The notes beneath the pieces were generated by a model. That model did not search any database and was not told the DNA's origin. It was given only the letters and a program-made list of their open reading frames with translations. 47,038 bases of DNA, taken from NCBI RefSeq assembly GCF_004348735.1, contig NZ_SMKT01000060.1, forward strand, positions 1 through 47,038. Reading direction: 5' to 3'. The translations under genes were made by a program, and so were the position numbers. Source of the stretch: Actinomadura sp. KC06. Its GTDB lineage: Bacteria; Actinomycetota; Actinomycetes; Streptosporangiales; Streptosporangiaceae. Within the stretch, counting starts at the first letter, position 1; the number at the start of each line of letters is the position of its first letter. This document shows positions 40,168-47,038 of the stretch, piece by piece.

Positions 40168-41628
40168 GTGTCCCTGCACGCACGCGGACATGCACCCGCC
40201 GCCCCCGTCCACGGATATCCGGCCGCGCCTCCGGAGGGCCGCGCCCGCCGCCGGCTCGCGGCGTCCGGCGCGCTGCTGCTGACGCTCACCGCCGTGCCCG
40301 CCGCCGTCCTCGCGGTGCCGGACGCCGTGGTGAACGTCGTCCCCGCCGCCGCGAGCGCCCTCGACCTGGGCGAGTCCGGGATCGGCGGGCTGCTGCGCGC
40401 CACCGGGCTGTCCCTGCCCGCGCTCGTCGTCGCGGTGCCGCTCGCCGCCGTGGCCGCGCGGCGGTTCTCCGCCTGGCCCGTCCTCGCCGCGGGGCTGGGC
40501 GTCCTGCTGACCGGGCTCGGCGCGGTCAAGTTCGCCCACACCGTGCCCCTCGTCGGGACGGTCCGCGCCGTCCAGGGCGCAGGCGCGGGGATGATGCTGC
40601 CCGCCTGCCTCATCCTGGTGTGGGAGCGGCGGAACCGCGCCCTGGCCGCCGCCTGGGCGGGCACGCTCGCGGGCGCGCTGCTCCTGGCGATGCCCTTGGC
40701 GCTCAAGGCCGTCCCCATGCGCGGCGACGGCGGCATCGCCGTCTCGGACTGGCGTGTCGCGCTCGTCCCGTACCCGTGGGCCGCCGTGGGCGCCGCCGTC
40801 GCCGCGCTCGTCCACCTGCTCCTGCGCGGGCGGGGCCCGTGGGCGCTGCCCGTGTCCCGGCACACCGAACGCGGCCAGATCCTCCTGCCGTTCGTCCCGG
40901 CGGCGGGCTTCGCGTTCCTCGCGGTCGTGGCGGCGGCCGGATGGTCGCCGGGCGCCCGGCTCATCGTCGCGGCCTTCGCGCTGCCCGCCCTGCTCGGCCT
41001 CGCCCTCGCCGCCCGCCGGGACACGATCGCGGGCAGCCCGTTCGGCTGCGCCGTCGTCATGATCGCCGCCGGCCTGCTCACCTACCCGGTCGCGGGCCCG
41101 CTCGCCGGCCTCGCCGCCGCCGACGCCCACGACCGGGGCGGCCCAGCCGTCGTGCCGCTGCTCCCGTTCGCCGCGGCGGCCGCCGCCGCGATGGCCGGGG
41201 CGCTCGCCTCCGCCTGCGCCCCCGCGCGCCACGCCGTCCACGCCGGATACGTCCTGATGATCGCGGCGGTGCCGCTCGGCCTGCTCACCCACCTGGACGG
41301 CCGCTGGACGATGCTCGTCCCGCTCGCCCTGCTCGGCGCCGGCGCCGGCACGGCCCTCGCCGCCTCGCTGCGGGACGCGGGCGTCGGCGCCGCGCTCTTC
41401 GGCCTGTCCCTCTGCTTCCCCGCCGTGCTGGCCGGGCAGCTCCTCGTCCTGTCGCTGCAGGCGTCCCGGCTGGAACGGCTGCGCCCGGTCACCGAGGCCG
41501 ACCGGATCCAGGCCCTGCGGGACGGCTACGACGTCTGGCTCATCGTCGCCGGAGCCGCCGCCGTCCTCCTCGCCGCCGCCACGGCGCGGCCGTCCCGGAA
41601 AGCCGCCGCAGGCCCGGGAGCCCGGTAG
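40168..41628 (+). CDS. MFS-type transporter
   Basis: This 486-residue membrane protein has about 12-14 hydrophobic segments of the major facilitator type. The first segments include LLLTLTAVPAAVLAVPDAVV, ending in a motif-A region that reads VPLAAVAARRFSAWPVLAAG. Motif C (GPALGP) is not clear. FAHTVPLVGTVRAVQGAGAG matches the usual R-QG-GAG helix 4 signature (LVGTVRAVQGAGAGMMLPAC). Substrate is unknown; efflux of drugs or metabolites is the common role. GTG 40168 follows GAAGGAG. It is inserted between folC-DUF4233 and ndk, where most actinobacteria have no such gene. Confidence 0.8.
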   Translation: MSLHARGHAPAAPVHGYPAAPPEGRARRRLAASGALLLTLTAVPAAVLAVPDAVVNVVPAAASALDLGESGIGGLLRATGLSLPALVVAVPLAAVAARRFSAWPVLAAGLGVLLTGLGAVKFAHTVPLVGTVRAVQGAGAGMMLPACLILVWERRNRALAAAWAGTLAGALLLAMPLALKAVPMRGDGGIAVSDWRVALVPYPWAAVGAAVAALVHLLLRGRGPWALPVSRHTERGQILLPFVPAAGFAFLAVVAAAGWSPGARLIVAAFALPALLGLALAARRDTIAGSPFGCAVVMIAAGLLTYPVAGPLAGLAAADAHDRGGPAVVPLLPFAAAAAAAMAGALASACAPARHAVHAGYVLMIAAVPLGLLTHLDGRWTMLVPLALLGAGAGTALAASLRDAGVGAALFGLSLCFPAVLAGQLLVLSLQASRLERLRPVTEADRIQALRDGYDVWLIVAGAAAVLLAAATARPSRKAAAGPGAR

Positions 41629-41631
41629 GAT
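41626..41631 (+). promoter_or_regulatory. -10 box of ndk
   Basis: TAGGAT at 41626-41631 overlaps the TAG stop of the MFS gene. It gives a leader of about 36 nt with AAGGAG before the GTG of ndk. No convincing -35 element is visible. Confidence 0.45.
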
Positions 41632-41673
41632 TCGCGCGCTGCTTATTCCGAGTTTCCTCAAGGAGAACCACCC

Positions 41674-42084
41674 GTGTCCGAGCGCACTCTCGTCCTCGTC
41701 AAGCCCGACGGCGTCCGCCGCGGCGTCATCGGTGAGGTCATCTCCCGGATCGAGCGCAAGGGCCTGAAGCTCGTCGCGCTGGAACTCCGCACCCTCGCCC
41801 GGGAGACCGCCGAGGCCCACTACGAGGAGCACGCCAGCAAGCCGTTCTTCGGCGAGCTCGTCGAGTTCATCACCGGCGGCCCGCTGGTCGCCATGGTCGT
41901 CGAGGGGCCGCGCGCCATCGAGGCCTTCCGCGGGCTCGCCGGCGCGACCGACCCGGTCAGCGCGACCCCCGGCACCATCCGCGGCGACTTCGCCCTGGAG
42001 ATCGGCGAGAACGTCGTCCACGGGTCCGACTCGACCTACTCCGCCGACCGCGAGATCAAGCTCTTCTTCCCCGAACTCGGCTGA
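41674..42084 (+). CDS. ndk: Nucleoside diphosphate kinase
   Basis: This 136-residue NDP kinase balances nucleoside triphosphates through a phosphohistidine intermediate. The N-terminus ERTLVLVKPDGVRRGVIGEV and the active site NVVHGSDS with catalytic His116 are both intact. ATDPVSATPGTIRGDFAL is the substrate loop. The length is normal. GTG 41674 follows AAGGAG. A hairpin terminator follows 7 bp after the stop codon. Confidence 0.98.
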   Translation: MSERTLVLVKPDGVRRGVIGEVISRIERKGLKLVALELRTLARETAEAHYEEHASKPFFGELVEFITGGPLVAMVVEGPRAIEAFRGLAGATDPVSATPGTIRGDFALEIGENVVHGSDSTYSADREIKLFFPELG

Positions 42085-42420
42085 GTCTTCCCAGGGGGGC
42101 GACCCCCTGGAACCCCCGTCACGGTCGGCGGACCGTTTCCCGAGCCGCTGGCGCGTCTCGCGAAACGGCCCCCCGGCCGGCGGGCCGTGCGACCTCCGGC
42201 GCTGGGCGCCTCCGGCCGCACGACCCGGGGCCCCGGCTGAGGTTCGTCCCGCCGGGGGCGGTGATCGGCCGCCCGCGCGTCTTTGGCGAATGCCGGGCTG
42301 CTCAGGGAGCGTTTTTTGATCGACTCGCGGCCCTCGGGTGACTGCCCGGGGACGTCCGCGCACGTTACGATGGACACGCCGCTATACACGCCCGTCAATC
42401 ATGAAGGGCTCCCTTTCTTC
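42085..42420. other. ndk-mreB intergenic region with palindromic repeats
   Basis: No gene is present. After the ndk terminator come further inverted repeats. CCGTTTC/GAAACGG pairs across about 20 bp near 42132-42168, and a CTCCGGCGCTGGGCGCCTCC block is flanked by GTGCG and CGCAC near 42187-42222. Such palindromes occur as dispersed elements in high-GC genomes. T6 at about 42311 and GTTACGATG near 42364 may belong to the mreB promoter region. Confidence 0.5.
42091..42110 (+). terminator. Hairpin after ndk
   Basis: CCAGGGGG (42091-42098), loop GCGA, CCCCCTGG (42103-42110). The stem is a perfect 8 bp and is followed by AACCCCC. It starts 6 bp after the ndk stop. Confidence 0.78.
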
Positions 42421-43455
42421 ATGGGTAATAAGCTGTCGTTTCTCGGCCGTGACATGGCGGTCGATCTTGGTACCGCCAACACCCTTGTGTACGTGCGCGG
42501 GCGTGGCATCGTCCTCAACGAACCGTCCGTGGTGGCGATCAACACCAACACGGGGAAGATCGTCGCGGTGGGCATCGAGGCGAAGCGGATGATCGGCCGT
42601 ACCCCGGGCAACATCGTCGCGGTGCGCCCGCTGAAGGACGGCGTCATCGCCGACTTCGACGTCACCGAGCGGATGCTGCGCTATTTCATCCAGAAGGTGC
42701 ACAAACGCCGGCACTTCGCCAAGCCGCGCATCGTGGTGGCGGTGCCCAGCGGCATCACCGGGGTGGAGCAGCGCGCGGTGAAGGAGGCCGGCTACCAGGC
42801 CGGCGCCCGCCGCGTCTACATCATCGAGGAGCCGATGGCCGCCGCGATCGGCGCCGGGCTGCCCGTCTACGAGCCGACCGGCAACATGGTCGTCGACATC
42901 GGCGGCGGCACGACCGAGGTCGCGATCATCTCGCTCGGCGGGATCGTCACCAGCCAGTCCGTCCGCGTCGGCGGCGACGAGCTCGACCAGGCCGTCATCT
43001 CGTTCTCCAAGAAGGAGTACTCCCTGATGCTCGGGGAACGTACGGCCGAGGAGATCAAGATGGCGATCGGGTCCGCGTACCCCGGCGGCGACGAGGAGCC
43101 GCATGCCGAGATCCGCGGCCGCGACCTCGTCAGCGGGCTGCCGAAGACCGTCGTGATCTCCGCCGAGGAGGTCAGGCGGGCCATCGAGGAGCCGGTCAAC
43201 GCCGTGGTGGACGCGGTGAAGACCACGCTCGACAAGTGCCCGCCGGAGCTCTCCGGCGACATCATGGACCGCGGGATCGCGCTCACCGGCGGCGGCGCGC
43301 TGCTGAAGAACCTCGACGAGCGGCTCCGCGAGGAGACCGGGATGCCCATCCACCTGGTGGACAACCCGCTCGACTCGGTGGTGCTCGGCACCGGCAAGTG
43401 CGTCGAAGACTTCGAGGAGCTCCGGCAGGTGCTGGTGCCGGAACCGCGTCACTGA
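42421..43455 (+). CDS. mreB: Rod shape-determining protein MreB
   Basis: This 344-residue bacterial actin homologue forms membrane-associated filaments that guide wall synthesis. The phosphate 1 loop is DMAVDLGTANTLVYVRGRG, the connect region is AVPSGITGVEQRAVKEAGYQ, the phosphate 2 loop is NMVVDIGGGTTEVAIISLGG, and the adenosine motif is IALTGGGALLKNLDERL. ATG 42421 follows AAGGGCTC; the upstream open frame is non-conserved. It is the first gene of mreB-mreC-mreD-mrdA. In sporulating actinomycetes MreB acts mainly in spore-wall formation (family knowledge). Confidence 0.98.
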   Translation: MGNKLSFLGRDMAVDLGTANTLVYVRGRGIVLNEPSVVAINTNTGKIVAVGIEAKRMIGRTPGNIVAVRPLKDGVIADFDVTERMLRYFIQKVHKRRHFAKPRIVVAVPSGITGVEQRAVKEAGYQAGARRVYIIEEPMAAAIGAGLPVYEPTGNMVVDIGGGTTEVAIISLGGIVTSQSVRVGGDELDQAVISFSKKEYSLMLGERTAEEIKMAIGSAYPGGDEEPHAEIRGRDLVSGLPKTVVISAEEVRRAIEEPVNAVVDAVKTTLDKCPPELSGDIMDRGIALTGGGALLKNLDERLREETGMPIHLVDNPLDSVVLGTGKCVEDFEELRQVLVPEPRH

Positions 43456-43491
43456 CCCCCCGGGTGGACTGAAGAACGGGAGGTCGGTGGG

Positions 43492-44499
43492 GTGAAGGAC
43501 ACCCGGCGCACCCGCGTCGTCCTCGGCGTGCTGCTCGTCGTGGCGCTCGCGATGATCACCATTGACTACCGCGGCGGGGCCGACTCGCCGCTGCGCGGGC
43601 TGCGCGACGTCGGCGCCGCCGTGTTCGGCCCGGTGGAGCGCGCGTCGGCGTCCGTCGTCCGGCCGGTGAGCAACACCTTCGACGCGATCACCGACGCGCC
43701 CGGCGAGCGGCGCCGCGCCGACCGGCTCGAACGGCAGAACCAGAAGCTGCGCGAGCAGCTGCGCTCGATGCGCCTCGACCAGGACAAGTCCGCGCAGCTG
43801 CAGCGGCTGCTCGGCACCGCCGGGATGGGCGGCTACGAGATCCTCGCCGCGCAGGTCATCTCCGCCGGGCAGGGCTTCGAGGACACCGTCACCATCGACG
43901 CCGGCAGCCGCAGCGGCATCAAGCGCGACATGACCGTGATGAGCGCGGACGGGCTCGTCGGCCGCGTCACCCGCGTCGGGCCCGCGACGGCGACCGTCCT
44001 GCTCGCCACCGACCAGACCTCGTCGATCGGGTCCCGGCTCGAAGGCTCCAAGGAGATCGGGATCGTGCAGGGCCGCGGCCGCCGCGGTCTCGGCGGGCGC
44101 GGCGCCACGCCGCTGCGCTTCCAGCTTTTGGACGCCGCCGCCCCGATCCAGGTCGGGCAGCGCCTCGTCACGCTCGGCTCGCAGGGGCAGCGGCCGTACG
44201 TCCCGGGCGTCCCCATCGGCGTCGTCGAGCGCATCGACCGCTCCACCGGCGGCCTGACCCGCACCGCCTACGTCCGGCCGTTCGTGAGGTTCACCAGCCT
44301 GGACGTCGTCGCCGTCGTGGTCGCCCCGCCGAAGACCGACCCGCGCGACGCGGTACTGCCGCCGAGGCCGAAACCGCCGCCCTCGCCGACGCCGCCGGCG
44401 AGCGCGAGCCCGTCCGCGAGCCCGTCGGGTTCCGGGCGCCCGGACGCGCGGCCGAGCGGCCGGGAGACGCCGTCCACGAATCCGAGCCGGGGGGACTGA
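43492..44499 (+). CDS. mreC: Rod shape-determining protein MreC
   Basis: This 335-residue membrane-anchored scaffold of the elongasome has one N-terminal transmembrane helix (RVVLGVLLVVALAMITI), a coiled coil (RRADRLERQNQKLREQLRSM) and two beta domains (GQGFEDTVTIDAGSRSGIKR, then DGLVGRVTRVGPATATVLLA). The C-terminus is a Pro/Ser-rich tail (PPSPTPPASASPSASPSGSG), probably extracellular and disordered. GTG 43492 follows GGGAGG. It ends 1 bp before mreD. Confidence 0.95.
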   Translation: MKDTRRTRVVLGVLLVVALAMITIDYRGGADSPLRGLRDVGAAVFGPVERASASVVRPVSNTFDAITDAPGERRRADRLERQNQKLREQLRSMRLDQDKSAQLQRLLGTAGMGGYEILAAQVISAGQGFEDTVTIDAGSRSGIKRDMTVMSADGLVGRVTRVGPATATVLLATDQTSSIGSRLEGSKEIGIVQGRGRRGLGGRGATPLRFQLLDAAAPIQVGQRLVTLGSQGQRPYVPGVPIGVVERIDRSTGGLTRTAYVRPFVRFTSLDVVAVVVAPPKTDPRDAVLPPRPKPPPSPTPPASASPSASPSGSGRPDARPSGRETPSTNPSRGD

Positions 44500-44500
44500 C

Positions 44501-45094
44501 GTGCTGAACCCGCCCGAGGCGTCGCCGGCCGGCCGCGGTGCGGTCGCCGCCGTCGTGATCGCCGTGACGCTGATCCTGCAGGTGTCGGTCGCGAACCGGC
44601 TGCCGCTGCCCGGCGGCGTCCAACCCGACCTGGTGCTGCTGGCCGTCGTCGCGCTGGCGCTCGTCGCCGGGTCGATGACGGGCATGGTCACCGGGTTCCT
44701 GGCCGGCCTCGCCGCCGACATCATCCCGCCCGCCGACCACACCATCGGCCGGTACGCGCTCGTCTACTGCCTCATCGGCTACCTGTGCGGCGTCGCGTCC
44801 GACGAGATGGACCGGCAGTCGGTCGTGCCGTTCTTCGCCGTCGCCGCCGGCGCGCTCGCCGGGACCGTCGTCTACGCGGGCACCGGCATGATCCTCGGCG
44901 ATCCGCGCGCCGAGTGGGCCACCGTGTCGAGCATGGTGCCGCTGCAGGTGCTGTACGACGTCATCGCGAGCCCGTTCGTCGTGTGGGCGGTGCTGCGCGC
45001 CACCCGCCGGTACGAACGCGGCGAACGCTCCCGGAGCGGCGACACCCTCTCGGTGCCCGCCGCCCGCTACCGCGCGATGTCGGGACGGGGCTGA
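44501..45094 (+). CDS. mreD: Rod shape-determining protein MreD
   Basis: This 197-residue integral membrane protein has about five to six transmembrane segments (VAAVVIAVTLILQVSVANRL, QPDLVLLAVVALALVAGSMT, GRYALVYCLIGYLCGVASDE). It links MreC with PBP2 and RodA in wall elongation. GTG 44501 lies 1 bp after the mreC stop and 6 bp before mrdA starts on the other side, so the operon is tight. The C-terminus is short and basic. Confidence 0.93.
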   Translation: MLNPPEASPAGRGAVAAVVIAVTLILQVSVANRLPLPGGVQPDLVLLAVVALALVAGSMTGMVTGFLAGLAADIIPPADHTIGRYALVYCLIGYLCGVASDEMDRQSVVPFFAVAAGALAGTVVYAGTGMILGDPRAEWATVSSMVPLQVLYDVIASPFVVWAVLRATRRYERGERSRSGDTLSVPAARYRAMSGRG

Positions 45095-45099
45095 GGCCG

Positions 45100-47038
45100 G
45101 TGAACCCGCGCACCCACTTCCGCCTGGTCGTCCTGTACGTGCTGGTCGGCGCGCTGCTGCTCGTCCTCGTCGGGCGCATGTGGACGCTCCAGGTCCTGGA
45201 GGGCGAGCACTACAAGGGGATCGCGGCCCAGAACCGCACCCGCGACATCGTCGTCCCCGCCGTCCGCGGCATGATCCTGGACGATCGCGGCCGTCCCCTC
45301 GTCCGCAACACCAGCGCGCTGGTCGTGTCCGTCGACCGGACGACGCTGTCGCGGCAGAAGGACGGCGGCGAGAGCATCCTGAAGCGGCTCTCGGCCGTCC
45401 TCGGCATCGGCCAGGACGAGATCACCAAGCGCATCCGGCTGTGCGGGCCCGGCATCAAGCGGCCCTGCTGGCCCGGCTCGCCCTACCAGCCGATCCCCGT
45501 CGAGGACCACGTCGACCCCAAGCGCGCCCTCCAGATCATGGAGCGCCAGGAGGAGTTCCCCGGCGTCACCGCGCAGGTCCAGGCCGTCCGCGACTACCCG
45601 GAGCCGGAGGGCGCGAAGCCCGCGCAGGTCCTCGGCTACCTCCAGCCGATCACGCAGGAGGAGATGGACAAACGCACCGGCCTCAAGGTCACCGGCTACA
45701 GCGGCGTCGACCTCGTCGGCCGCGCCGGTCTCGAGGCGCAGTACGACGCGGCGCTGCGCGGCGAGCCCGGGTTCCGCAAGGTCCTCGTCGACAGCCAGGG
45801 GCGCGTCACCGGCACCGCCGACGAGCAGGCGGCCGTCCCCGGCAACCACCTCGTCACCAGCATCGACGCGGGCGTGCAGGGCGCCGCCGAGGACGCGCTC
45901 AAGCGCGCGATCGACGGCGCGCGCAAGGCGGGCCGCCCCGCGGACGCGGGCGCCGCCGTCGTGATGGACGTCCAGACCGGCCGGATCGTCGCGATGGCCA
46001 GCCACCCGACGTACGACCCCGCGATCTGGACGGGCGGCATCTCCCAGGAGCAGTACGAGGCCCTGCTCGGCAAGAAGAAGGGCGAGCCGCTGATCTCCCG
46101 TGTCACGCAGGGGCAGTTCGCGCCCGGCTCCACGTTCAAGGTCTCCTCGGTCGCCGCCGCGGTGGAGGACGGCAACAGCCTCAACGGCATCTACCCATGC
46201 CCCGGCTCGTACAACGTCGGCAACCGCGCGTTCCGGAACTTCGAGGGCCAGGGGCACGGCCCGATGAACCTGCACATGGCCCTCGTGAAGTCCTGCGACA
46301 CGATCTTCTACCGGTTCGCGTACCAGGAATGGCAGCGCGACGGCGGGATGAAGCCGAAGAAGAACCCGTCCGACCCGATGGTGAAGATGGCGCGCCACTA
46401 CGGGTTCGGCTCGCGCACCGGCATCGACCTGCCGAGCGAGAGCGAGGGCCGCATCCCGGACCGGGCCTGGAAGAAGGACTACTGGAACGCCACCAAGGCC
46501 GCCAACTGCAAGGGCGCCAAGGAGGGCTACCCGCAGGTCGCGAAGACCGACCCGGCGCGCGCCGCGTACCTGAAGGCCGTCGCGACGGAGAACTGCACCG
46601 AGGGTTTCGTGTGGCGTCCGGGCGACGCGGCCAACTTCTCCGTCGGGCAGGGCGACGTGCTGGTGACGCCGCTGCAGCTCGCCCGGGCGTACGCGGCCAT
46701 CGCGAACGGGGGCAGGCTGGTCGTGCCGCGGCTCGGCGTCGCGGTGATGCGGCCGGACGGCTCGGTCGCGCAGCGGATCGAGGCGCCGCCGGCGCAGCGG
46801 CTGCCCGTCGACCAGAAGGTGATCAAGTACATCCGCAAGGCGCTCGGGGACGTCACCACGCAGGGCACGGCCGCGGGCGCGTTCGGCGGGTTCGACATGA
46901 AGACCGTCGAGGTGGGCGGCAAGACCGGCACCGCCGAGGTGTACGGCAAGGAGGACACCTCCTGGTTCGCCTCGATCGGCCCGATGAAGAAGCCGCGGTT
47001 CGCGGTGGTGGCGATGGTCTCGCAGGGCGGGACGGGCG
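45100..47038 (+). CDS. mrdA: Penicillin-binding protein 2, 3' end outside the window
   Basis: This class B transpeptidase partner of RodA is open to the right window edge (646 codons seen). An N-terminal transmembrane helix (FRLVVLYVLVGALLLVLVGR) is followed by the pedestal domain (RDIVVPAVRGMILDDRGRPL). The transpeptidase motifs are SxxK at Ser344-Lys347 (GSTFKVSS), SxN as SCD at 398-400 and KTG at 608-610 (GGKTGTAEVYG). The sequence TGYSGVDLVGRAGLEAQYDA is the usual PBP2 linker. GTG 45100 follows mreD with 5 bp between. It has no downstream stop in the window, so it is 3' truncated by the window only. Confidence 0.96.
   Translation, partial: MNPRTHFRLVVLYVLVGALLLVLVGRMWTLQVLEGEHYKGIAAQNRTRDIVVPAVRGMILDDRGRPLVRNTSALVVSVDRTTLSRQKDGGESILKRLSAVLGIGQDEITKRIRLCGPGIKRPCWPGSPYQPIPVEDHVDPKRALQIMERQEEFPGVTAQVQAVRDYPEPEGAKPAQVLGYLQPITQEEMDKRTGLKVTGYSGVDLVGRAGLEAQYDAALRGEPGFRKVLVDSQGRVTGTADEQAAVPGNHLVTSIDAGVQGAAEDALKRAIDGARKAGRPADAGAAVVMDVQTGRIVAMASHPTYDPAIWTGGISQEQYEALLGKKKGEPLISRVTQGQFAPGSTFKVSSVAAAVEDGNSLNGIYPCPGSYNVGNRAFRNFEGQGHGPMNLHMALVKSCDTIFYRFAYQEWQRDGGMKPKKNPSDPMVKMARHYGFGSRTGIDLPSESEGRIPDRAWKKDYWNATKAANCKGAKEGYPQVAKTDPARAAYLKAVATENCTEGFVWRPGDAANFSVGQGDVLVTPLQLARAYAAIANGGRLVVPRLGVAVMRPDGSVAQRIEAPPAQRLPVDQKVIKYIRKALGDVTTQGTAAGAFGGFDMKTVEVGGKTGTAEVYGKEDTSWFASIGPMKKPRFAVVAMVSQGGTG

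Overview
This window is high-GC DNA from an actinomycete. A member of the Thermomonosporaceae or Streptosporangiales (Actinomadura-like) is my inference, not proof. The clues are strong G/C third-position bias, frequent GTG starts, extended -10 boxes of the TAnnnT type with leaderless starts, two ClpP paralogues, an AfsR-like STAND protein, and the actinobacterial core order tig-clpP1-clpP2-clpX-valS-folC-ndk-mreBCD-mrdA.

Region 1 (1-8128) is loosely packed accessory DNA, much of it decayed. It holds a solute-binding-like protein, a small lipoprotein, a frame-broken Ser/Thr kinase N-terminus, a LysE exporter, a divergent GNAT / XRE-cupin pair sharing a palindromic operator, relics of an ISL3 transposase and a tyrosine recombinase, a MerR-type HTH protein and a STAS protein. 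Long stretches contain no convincing gene.

Region 2 (8129-10428) starts with tRNA-Gly(TCC) on the minus strand and tRNA-Pro(TGG) on the plus strand. The last 47 bp of the tRNA-Pro region are repeated perfectly 2,015 bp downstream. This is the classic att signature of a tRNA-targeting integrative element. The interval now carries one lipoprotein gene plus debris and no integrase.

Region 3 (10429-26760) is an accessory block. It contains a stand-alone alanyl-tRNA synthetase with a structured leader, a zinc-ribbon protein of unknown function, HxlR plus YceI, a membrane-anchored STAND/TPR protein, a secreted GH18 chitinase below a perfect 29-bp palindrome, a MarR/cupin divergon, a LuxR-type two-component system, Tex with an RG/Q-rich tail, and a DMT-type permease. 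In many actinomycetes tRNA genes lie directly before tig, so this block may be inserted DNA.

Region 4 (26760-47038) is mainly core. Protein quality control comes first: trigger factor, ClpP1, ClpP2 and ClpX, with a possible ClgR box. A second two-component system and valS follow. A proline-rich single-pass membrane protein precedes a FolC-like paralogue that diverges from true folC; its central-to-C-terminal loop contains a duplicated 18-residue insert. DUF4233, an MFS permease and ndk follow. The window ends in the cell-elongation operon mreB-mreC-mreD-mrdA, with mrdA cut by the window edge.
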